Positions 6,896-11,906 of a stretch of 11,906 nucleotides of DNA are shown one piece after another. The notes below the pieces were generated by a model that was not told the origin of the DNA, made no database searches, and saw only the letters and a program-made list of their open reading frames with translations. The stretch spans positions 1 through 11,906 of the forward strand of contig SFKX01000032.1 in NCBI GenBank assembly GCA_004553625.1, written 5' to 3'. The DNA is from Clostridiales bacterium. GTDB lineage: Bacteria; Bacillota_A; Clostridia; Oscillospirales; Oscillospiraceae. The position numbers and the translations under genes were made by a program. How positions within the stretch are numbered: the stretch's first letter is position 1; every line of letters begins with the position of its first letter.

Positions 6896-7875
6896 AAGTC
6901 TTCATTTACCCCACCTACGACCCCAAGCGGGACAAGAGCGGAAACCTCTATATAGACCACTTCCGCAAAGCCTTCGAGGCCGACAGGAACTGGGAGGTGC
7001 TCAACCGCTGTCCCCGTTCCGAGACCCTCGGCCTGCTGCTGAACCTCAGGGCGGAGCTCTTCATACTCCACTGGGTGGACCTCATACCCTCCAAGCCCCT
7101 GGGCCGGCTCCAGACCCTCTTTTTCCGTCTGGGCGTAATGGCCGCCAAGCGCCGCGGCGCCCGCATAGTCTGGCTACTGCACAACAAAGGCGCGCACGAC
7201 GACCGCAGCTCCCGTCCCGCCCGCCTGATGGACTGGATGGCCTCCAAGGCCGATATGGTGCTCACCCACTCCGAAGAGGGCTGCCGTTTCTTCAGACAGC
7301 GCTACCCCTCCTCCACGGCGCCCTGCCACTACATTCCGCACCCGGTTTACACTTCGGAAATATATCCTTCCGCAGCCGTTCCCGAATGGGATTATATAAT
7401 ATGGGGAGGCATATCGCGTCGCAAGCGTGTGCTCGAGTTCGTCCGTTTCGCCGCCGGCTGCGAGGCCCTTGCCGGCAAGAAGATATTGATATGCGGAGCC
7501 TGCCGCGACTCGGCTCTGGACGCGGAGATACGCGCTGCACTGCCGCCTTTCATATATTACGAAAACGCCTTTCTGAGCGACGGGGAACTCGCCGCCCGCA
7601 TCTCCGCCTCGCGTTGCGTGCTCTTCACCTACGACGGCGGCACCGTACTCAGCTCCGGCGCCCTCATCTACAGTCTGAACTTCCTCAAGCCGATAATAGG
7701 CCCGGCTGTCGGCAGTTTCGCGGACCTCAGTGAAATCGTCAGCTGCTACTCAGACTTCGGGGAAATCCCTCTCCTTCCCCTGAAGGATGTCAGGGCTGCG
7801 GCCCTCAGCTACATAGCGGACAACAGCTGGGCGGACTTTCCTGTAAAAGTATTATCTTTGCGGGCTGAATTGTAA
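6892..7875 (+). CDS. GT-B fold glycosyltransferase, GT4-like
   Basis: This 327-residue protein looks like a GT-B fold glycosyltransferase of the GT4 type that transfers a sugar from a nucleotide donor to a growing glycan. The N-terminal half begins MKVFIYPTYD and carries ELFILHWVD (55-63), VWLLHNKGAHDD (93-104), the MVLTHSEEG interdomain strand (122-130) and YIPHPVYTSEIYP (147-159). The C-terminal half has the donor-side pattern: YIIWGGISRRKRV (168-180), ILICGACRDS (198-207), and FTYDGGTVLSSGALIYSL (245-262), where other GT4 enzymes place the nucleotide-binding helix with an acidic residue; here the classical EX7E is not obvious. Its ATG overlaps the TGA of the previous gene (ATGA), making it the last member of the overlapping cassette. 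Donor and acceptor are unknown. The length is slightly short for GT4 but both domains appear complete. Confidence 0.82.
   Translation: MKVFIYPTYDPKRDKSGNLYIDHFRKAFEADRNWEVLNRCPRSETLGLLLNLRAELFILHWVDLIPSKPLGRLQTLFFRLGVMAAKRRGARIVWLLHNKGAHDDRSSRPARLMDWMASKADMVLTHSEEGCRFFRQRYPSSTAPCHYIPHPVYTSEIYPSAAVPEWDYIIWGGISRRKRVLEFVRFAAGCEALAGKKILICGACRDSALDAEIRAALPPFIYYENAFLSDGELAARISASRCVLFTYDGGTVLSSGALIYSLNFLKPIIGPAVGSFADLSEIVSCYSDFGEIPLLPLKDVRAAALSYIADNSWADFPVKVLSLRAEL
7853..7861 (+). promoter_or_regulatory. Bacteroidota -7-like promoter element before the zinc-ribbon gene
   Basis: TATCTTTGC fits TANNTTTG(Y) exactly. It lies inside the last codons of the upstream glycosyltransferase gene, 19 bases before the ATG at 7880, and would give a leader of about 15 bases. 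A TTTG box at 19-21 bases upstream is not evident (only CTTTCC slightly closer in), so this may be a weak or internal promoter that lets the zinc-ribbon/SGNH/MBOAT genes be expressed apart from the cassette. Confidence 0.45.
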
Positions 7876-7879
7876 CGAT

Positions 7880-8344
7880 ATGGCACTGATTACCTGTCCT
7901 GAATGCGGAAATAAGATTTCCTCCTTCGCCGAGGCCTGCCCACATTGCGGCAGACCCCGTGCCACGATGAACCTGCCTGAAGACAGGCTTCCCGGCGCCG
8001 TTTCCCGACAGAGGCGTCTCTCCATAGCCAAAGGCAACCGTCTCTCCCGTGCCGGACTGGTTTTCGCCATATTCTGTGCCGTCTGCGGCACCCTGGCCTA
8101 CGAGTTCTCCGTAATCGAGGATATATATGTGCATCTCTCGCGCCGTGGCGCAATGATAATGATAGTCTTCACCTCGATTTTCTTTATGGTCGCGCAGCCG
8201 CTCAGCTTCTGCGGTTTCTTCAGGCGCATAGCCAACCGCGGCGGCGTCTCCGGCACCGCGATAACCGGAATCATACTCAGCTTCGCCGGCCTTATGATGG
8301 CCCTGCTGAGTCTGGTCGAAATACCTCAGGAGTTCTTTATCTAG
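7880..8344 (+). CDS. small zinc-ribbon membrane protein, function unknown
   Basis: The 154-residue protein starts with a compact zinc ribbon: CPECGN (6-11) and CPHCGR (20-25) provide four cysteines (Cys6, Cys9, Cys20, Cys23) spaced C-X2-C-X10-C-X2-C. A basic stretch (about 42-57) follows, then three hydrophobic segments (about 58-76, 90-112 and 124-147) suited to membrane spans, ending almost at the C-terminus. The ribbon with its following Arg/Lys-rich stretch would sit in the cytoplasm by the positive-inside rule. Many bacterial genomes carry such zinc-ribbon membrane proteins and their role is generally unknown; I do not recognise a specific family. It starts 4 bases after the glycosyltransferase stop and ends 7 bases before the SGNH gene, so it is probably cotranscribed with the O-acylation pair. 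A role in sensing or assembling the membrane complex is only a guess. Confidence 0.75.
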   Translation: MALITCPECGNKISSFAEACPHCGRPRATMNLPEDRLPGAVSRQRRLSIAKGNRLSRAGLVFAIFCAVCGTLAYEFSVIEDIYVHLSRRGAMIMIVFTSIFFMVAQPLSFCGFFRRIANRGGVSGTAITGIILSFAGLMMALLSLVEIPQEFFI

Positions 8345-8351
8345 TCCCGTT

Positions 8352-9776
8352 ATGAAGGCCTGGCGCATCACAATCTTCCTCTTTTCCGTGCTCCTTATGC
8401 TGGGGGTGCTCTGCGCTTTCTTCCCAAAGGAGGGCGTGGAACTGGGACCGGTAGAGCTGCGCTTCGCCTCCCTGGAGGACTTCTTGCCCGCCGAGCCTGC
8501 CGACACCCTTGAAGAGCCCCAGGAAAGCCCGGAAGAGCTGCTTGCAAGGCGCGTGATGGAACTGCGTCAGGCAGAGGAAAGCGAGTTCCTGGACTATTTC
8601 GAACACAGCGATGCCCGCATACAGTTCCCCGGAGACGACCTGAGTCTCTTCGACCCCTTCTTCAGGGCCCTCGACTCCGCGTCGGTACATCCGCTGCGCA
8701 TACTCCACTACGGAGATTCGCAGATAGAAGAGGACCGTATTTCCAACAACATACGCAAGAGCTTCCAGGCCCGCTTCGGGGGCAACGGCATAGGCCTTAT
8801 GCCTCTTGTGCAGAGTTATCCCACCCTCACCTCGAGTCAGAGACGCAGCTCGACTCCTCGCCGCGCCCTCATCTATGGCACCAAGGATTTCACGGTCCAG
8901 AACGGCAGCTGGGGCATCAACGGCCAGGTGGCGCGTCTCGACGGCCCTGTCAGCGTCAGCTACTATCCGGCCCGCAAGCTGGACAGCTGCTCCACCCAGA
9001 GGCGTTACAGCCGTGTAACCATACTCACCGACACCCTCAAGGCCCCTATGACCATTAAGGTCGGAGGCGTAATGGCCGAGCCGGACACCCTCCACAGGCC
9101 TCTGCGCCGCTATGTCGCCGAACTGCCGGCCCTGAGCGAGGGTCTGAGCATAGACATAAGCGGTCGTGGCGACGTCTTCGGAATAATGTTCGACGCTCCG
9201 ACGGGAGTCAGCGTGGACAACGCGGCAATGCGCGGCTGCTCGGGCACCATATTCACAAAAATGGACCCGGGTCAGCTCAGGGACTATGTGGAAAGCTTCA
9301 ATGTCAAACTGATTATACTGCAGTTCGGCGGCAATGCCGCCCCATATCTGAACTCGCGCAAGGCCCGCGAGAACTATGCCGCCAAGCTGGAAACCCAGAT
9401 GCGCCTGCTCCGTTCCCTCGCGCCGGAGGCCTGCTTCCTTTTCATAGGCCCCTCCGATATGGCCACGAACGTAAACGGCAGTATGCAGACCTATCCTCAC
9501 CTGCCGGACGTCATCGACATACTGCGCGAGACGGCACACAAGTGCGGCGTCGCCTACTGGGACCTTTACAGTGTAATGGGCGGACGCAACTCAATGGTGA
9601 AATGGGTGCGCTCCACCCCGCCGCTCGCCGGAGCCGACTACATACACTTTACCCATCGCGGTGCAGACCGAACCGGAGACTTCCTCAGCGAGTCCCTGAT
9701 GCTCTACTACGACTACTACAGGTGGCGCAACAAGCCTCTTGACCAGCAGATAAAAGAAGCTCTCAAAGGCGAATGA
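8352..9776 (+). CDS. membrane-anchored SGNH/GDSL-hydrolase-like protein paired with MBOAT
   Basis: The 474-residue protein has a short basic N-terminus and one hydrophobic segment (about 6-24) that acts as a signal anchor, so the rest is periplasmic. A Glu/Pro-rich linker (about 41-78) precedes an SGNH hydrolase domain. Block I is ILHYGDSQIEEDR with nucleophile Ser123; block III is LQFGGNAAPY with Asn328; block V is DYIHFTHRGADRTGD with Asp429 and His432. The catalytic triad is therefore intact. Some 125 residues rich in beta-type sequence (about 160-285) separate block I from block III, an insertion in the fold. Proteins of this kind act with MBOAT transporters to O-acetylate polysaccharides or peptidoglycan (PatB, AlgJ/AlgX), or as O-acetylesterases (Ape1). 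Its stop overlaps the MBOAT start (ATGA), which favours the partner role. Transferase or esterase activity cannot be decided from sequence. Confidence 0.85.
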   Translation: MKAWRITIFLFSVLLMLGVLCAFFPKEGVELGPVELRFASLEDFLPAEPADTLEEPQESPEELLARRVMELRQAEESEFLDYFEHSDARIQFPGDDLSLFDPFFRALDSASVHPLRILHYGDSQIEEDRISNNIRKSFQARFGGNGIGLMPLVQSYPTLTSSQRRSSTPRRALIYGTKDFTVQNGSWGINGQVARLDGPVSVSYYPARKLDSCSTQRRYSRVTILTDTLKAPMTIKVGGVMAEPDTLHRPLRRYVAELPALSEGLSIDISGRGDVFGIMFDAPTGVSVDNAAMRGCSGTIFTKMDPGQLRDYVESFNVKLIILQFGGNAAPYLNSRKARENYAAKLETQMRLLRSLAPEACFLFIGPSDMATNVNGSMQTYPHLPDVIDILRETAHKCGVAYWDLYSVMGGRNSMVKWVRSTPPLAGADYIHFTHRGADRTGDFLSESLMLYYDYYRWRNKPLDQQIKEALKGE

Positions 9777-11695
9777 TGACAGAGTTCCTAAAGAACATAT
9801 TCTCCTTCGACCCGAGCTCGCCGCTCATTTTCACCCAGTTTTATTTCTGGGCTTTCTTTGCCTTGGTCTATGCCATCTTCGCCCTCGTGAAGAGCCGCCG
9901 TCTCCTGCGCAACGCCTTCCTCGCCTTCGCCAGCCTCTTCTTCTACTGGAAGACCAGCGGAGTGTTTCTGCTCATACTCGTCTTCGTCACCTGCTCCGAC
10001 TTCCTGATAGCAAGGCGCATGGATTGTTGCAGCAGGGAAGGCAGGCGCAAACTGTGGCTCATACTCAGCGTCAGCGTGGACCTCTTCCTGCTCTGCTATT
10101 TCAAATATGCCTATTTCTTCACCGACCTGATCAATCAGATATCCGGCCTGAATCTGCGTGTATTCGACGCCTTCGCGTGGATAGGCAACGCCATCAGCGG
10201 CAGCGAACGATTCTCCGTGGACAGCATAGTGCTGCCGGTAGGCATATCCTTCTATATATTCCAGGTAATCAGCTACAGCGCCGACGTATATATGCGCAAA
10301 ATAAAGCCTGTGGGCAACCTCCTGGACTTCGCCTTCTACGTCAGCTTCTTCCCTCAGCTGGTTGCGGGCCCGATAGTCAGGGCCAGCGAATTCATCCCCC
10401 AGCTCTACAAACCCTTCCATCTGAGCCGCCGCCAGTTCGGTGTCGCCGTCTTCTGGATACTCAACGGCCTGATAAAGAAAATAGTCCTGAGCGACTATAT
10501 CGCGGTGAACTTCATAGACCGTGTTTTCGAGAACCCCCTGCTCTTCTCCTCCTTCGAGAATCTCGCCGCCCTCTTCGGCTATTCCCTCCAGGTATATGCC
10601 GACTTCTCCGGCTACACGGACATAGCCATAGGCGTGGCTATGCTGATGGGCTTCTACCTGCCCCAGAACTTCGATTCGCCCTACAAGGCGCCCAATGCCC
10701 AGAACTTCTGGAAGCGCTGGCACATTTCCCTCAGCCGCTGGCTCCAGAACTACCTCTACATACCTCTTGGCGGCAACCGCAATACCACTTTCGGCAGCTA
10801 TTTCTGGATAGTGACCTTCGCCCTTATCGCCCTCCTGCTCTCAGGCAGCATCTGGGCCCTTGCCGCCGTGCTGAGCGTGGGCGCCGTCACCCTGCTGGTG
10901 GCCCGCTTCCTGCCCGACCACCGCAAGAAGATAATCGCGAACCTCAATTCCTTCATCACAATGCTCCTCGGCGGCCTCTGGCACGGGGCCAGCCTCAATT
11001 TCGTCATCTGGGGCGGCCTCAACGGTGTGGGAATGATAATCTACAAGTTCTGGAAAGACCTCTCCTGGACTCTCAGGCCGCTTCTGCTCAGTCTGCTCAC
11101 CCTCCTGGTCTTCGCGCTGAAGACCTTAGCGCCGTCTCCGGTCTTCAATCTCCTGTTCGTATGGCTGATGGCCCTGCTGGCCGGCACCCTTGTCAGGTCC
11201 TTATGGCATATCTTCCGTCCGGACTCTCCCGGTGCCTTCTCCAAGGGCACAGACAGCCGTGAGGCCCGTACGGCCCTGGCAGGAATGAGCCGCGGTCAGC
11301 GCCTCACCGTCTATCTGGGCAACGCCTGGGCCGTGCTGCAGACCTTCGTCTTCATCACCTTCACCCGCCTCTTCTTCCGCAGCGGCTCCAACCTGGACCC
11401 TGCCGAGGCCAACGAGAAGGCTTGGGCCACCGCCAGGAATATGGTTTCCCAGATCGGAGGCGAGTGGGATCTCTCAATCATCCCTGACGTCTGCTCCGCC
11501 TATTGGAAGGTCTTTCTGCTCGTGGCCCTCGGAATGCTTGTCCACTGGCTCCCGTCCCGTTTCAAACGCCGCTACCGCCTGAGCTTCGCAATGCTTCCCC
11601 TGCCCCTCATGGCCCTCATCTGTGTTCTGACGGTCTTCCTCCTCTACCAGTTCGTCACCGCCGGCTTCCAGCCCTTCATCTATTTCCAGTTCTGA
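9773..11695 (+). CDS. MBOAT-family O-acyltransferase (AlgI/PatA/DltB-like)
   Basis: This 640-residue polytopic inner-membrane protein belongs to the membrane-bound O-acyltransferase family, which passes acyl groups (usually acetyl) from the cytoplasm to periplasmic glycan-modifying partners. Signature regions are clear: LPVGISFYIFQVISYSADVY (154-173), FFPQLVAGPIVR (192-203), ADFSGYTDIAIG (276-287), NFWKRWHISLSRWL (311-324), NYLYIPLGGNR (326-336) and MLLGGLWHGAS (397-407), with the family's near-invariant His404. An extra hydrophobic stretch (about 341-386) lies between LGGNR and the catalytic block, where AlgI and DltB have only a few residues. The ATG at 9773 overlaps the SGNH stop; a second Met codon follows at 9776, and either may be used. 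Pairing with an SGNH protein is typical of PatA/PatB and AlgI/AlgJ-like systems. The glycan target is not visible; the adjacent flippase cassette is the likeliest client. Confidence 0.93.
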   Translation: MMTEFLKNIFSFDPSSPLIFTQFYFWAFFALVYAIFALVKSRRLLRNAFLAFASLFFYWKTSGVFLLILVFVTCSDFLIARRMDCCSREGRRKLWLILSVSVDLFLLCYFKYAYFFTDLINQISGLNLRVFDAFAWIGNAISGSERFSVDSIVLPVGISFYIFQVISYSADVYMRKIKPVGNLLDFAFYVSFFPQLVAGPIVRASEFIPQLYKPFHLSRRQFGVAVFWILNGLIKKIVLSDYIAVNFIDRVFENPLLFSSFENLAALFGYSLQVYADFSGYTDIAIGVAMLMGFYLPQNFDSPYKAPNAQNFWKRWHISLSRWLQNYLYIPLGGNRNTTFGSYFWIVTFALIALLLSGSIWALAAVLSVGAVTLLVARFLPDHRKKIIANLNSFITMLLGGLWHGASLNFVIWGGLNGVGMIIYKFWKDLSWTLRPLLLSLLTLLVFALKTLAPSPVFNLLFVWLMALLAGTLVRSLWHIFRPDSPGAFSKGTDSREARTALAGMSRGQRLTVYLGNAWAVLQTFVFITFTRLFFRSGSNLDPAEANEKAWATARNMVSQIGGEWDLSIIPDVCSAYWKVFLLVALGMLVHWLPSRFKRRYRLSFAMLPLPLMALICVLTVFLLYQFVTAGFQPFIYFQF

Positions 11696-11711
11696 GCTCC
11701 TGAAGGATACG

Positions 11712-11736
11712 AAAAAAGCCCCACCGAGGCGGGGCT
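11712..11736 (-). terminator. hairpin with U-tract on the minus strand
   Basis: AGCCCC (11717-11722) pairs with GGGGCT (11731-11736), giving a six-pair GC-rich stem with an eight-base loop. Six A residues (11712-11717) precede it on the + strand, so read on the minus strand the hairpin is followed by a run of six T, a good intrinsic terminator. On the + strand the stem is followed by ATAGGA with no T-tract. It sits 21 bases after the MBOAT stop and probably still helps end that transcript, or it blocks antisense transcription from the right. Confidence 0.6.
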
Positions 11737-11748
11737 ATAGGACTATGA

Positions 11749-11779
11749 TTTGGCATTCAAGTAAACTTTATTAAATTTG
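11749..11779 (+). promoter_or_regulatory. near-perfect Bacteroidota promoter
   Basis: TTTG (11749-11752) is followed by 19 bases and TAAATTTG (11772-11779), matching the -33 TTTG / -7 TANNTTTG consensus with ideal spacing; the next base is C, which also fits. Transcription should start near 11785, giving a leader of about 56 bases before the ATG at 11841. It is the best promoter in the window and drives the partial ATPase-like gene. The -7 box overlaps an inverted repeat. Confidence 0.85.
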
Positions 11780-11808
11780 CATTGCCGTTGACGATTTTCT
11801 GCAAATTT
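11773..11808. repeat. 9-base inverted repeat overlapping the -7 box
   Basis: AAATTTGCA (11773-11781) is the exact reverse complement of TGCAAATTT (11800-11808), with an 18-base spacer. The left arm covers most of the -7 element, so it could serve as an operator for a dimeric repressor. A related copy, TGCAAAATTT, occurs at 11821-11830. The arms are AT-rich and chance is possible. Confidence 0.5.
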
Positions 11809-11816
11809 TGTCAACG
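11786..11816 (+). repeat. hairpin at the start of the ATPase-gene leader
   Basis: CGTTGAC (11786-11792) pairs perfectly with GTCAACG (11810-11816); one G-U and one A-U pair could extend the stem to nine pairs around a 13-base loop. It begins at about the predicted transcription start, so the mRNA would carry this stem at its 5' end. It could stabilise the mRNA or act as a DNA operator. A competing weaker stem is possible between AAATTTTG (11803-11810) and CAAAATTT (11823-11830). Confidence 0.5.
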
Positions 11817-11840
11817 ACGCTGCAAAATTTCACGTGCCTT

Positions 11841-11906
11841 ATGTACAAGAGAATATTCGACATAGAGAACCGCCTTGATGAAGGAATGTTCCTTTTTGGC
11901 GGCCGT
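11841..11906 (+). CDS. N-terminus of a probable AAA_14/DUF4143-type ATPase, 3'-truncated
   Basis: Twenty-two codons are visible before the window ends. The peptide starts MYKRIFDIENRL and ends FLFGGR. This resembles the beginning of the AAA_14/DUF4143 ATPases, where a short N-terminal helix leads to a strand of the form FLFGPRQTGKS that contains the Walker A loop; the Walker A itself would lie just outside the window. These ATPases are common in Bacteroidota genomes and their role is poorly known. The ATG is the first in frame after a strong promoter, with a leader of about 56 bases and no Shine-Dalgarno site. It is a separate transcription unit from the glycan genes. With so little sequence the family call is tentative; that a gene starts here is fairly safe. 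Confidence 0.6.
   Translation, partial: MYKRIFDIENRLDEGMFLFGGR

Noticed and set aside
10024..11262. 412-codon + strand open frame inside the MBOAT gene
   Set aside because: It is out of frame with the MBOAT motifs, with Arg/Pro/Leu/Gln-rich composition typical of a shadow frame in this genome.

Overview
The window looks like a GC-rich chromosome segment from a Bacteroidota bacterium, most likely of the order Bacteroidales. Three things point there. The recognisable promoters follow the Bacteroidota pattern (TTTG, 19-base spacer, TANNTTTG). Start codons lack Shine-Dalgarno sites. The protein families, including a K+-dependent Na+-type membrane pyrophosphatase and a TupA-like ATP-grasp protein beside a Wzx-type flippase, are typical of gut Bacteroidales. 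The genus cannot be fixed from the sequence. All genes seen are on the + strand and the window is almost fully coding.

Layout. (1) Bases 2-2787: the 3' part of a membrane pyrophosphatase gene (hppA), whose reading frame runs off the left edge, overlaps queH (epoxyqueuosine reductase). (2) Bases 2788-2844: a 57-base gap with a palindrome and a -7-like promoter element almost touching the next start codon. (3) Bases 2845-7875: a four-gene surface-glycan cassette joined by 4-10 base overlaps: MOP/Wzx flippase, TupA-like ATP-grasp protein, a two-domain protein fusing a DUF616-like domain to a GT2 glycosyltransferase, and a GT-B glycosyltransferase. (4) Bases 7880-11695: a small zinc-ribbon membrane protein with its own -7-like element, then an SGNH-hydrolase-like envelope protein overlapping an MBOAT O-acyltransferase. 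The last two resemble PatA/PatB and AlgI/AlgJ-type acetylation pairs. (5) Bases 11696-11840: a hairpin whose only U-tract is on the minus strand, a near-perfect Bacteroidota promoter, and nested inverted repeats. (6) Base 11841 to the right edge: the first 22 codons of what looks like an AAA_14/DUF4143-type ATPase.

How the genes may work together (inference). The two glycosyltransferase proteins would build a lipid-linked glycan in the cytoplasm, the ATP-grasp enzyme could attach an amino acid or similar group, the flippase would move the glycan across the inner membrane, and the MBOAT/SGNH pair would O-acylate it or another envelope glycan in the periplasm. There are no sugar-nucleotide synthesis genes, initiating transferase or polymerase in view, so this would be a satellite glycan-modification locus rather than a full capsule or O-antigen cluster. 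No IS element, CRISPR array, tRNA or rRNA gene was seen. The strongest points for a second look are the ATP-grasp and O-acylation combination, the DUF616-GT2 fusion, the interrupted SGNH fold, the Na+,H+ signature in the pyrophosphatase, and the repeat-rich promoter region at 11749-11830.
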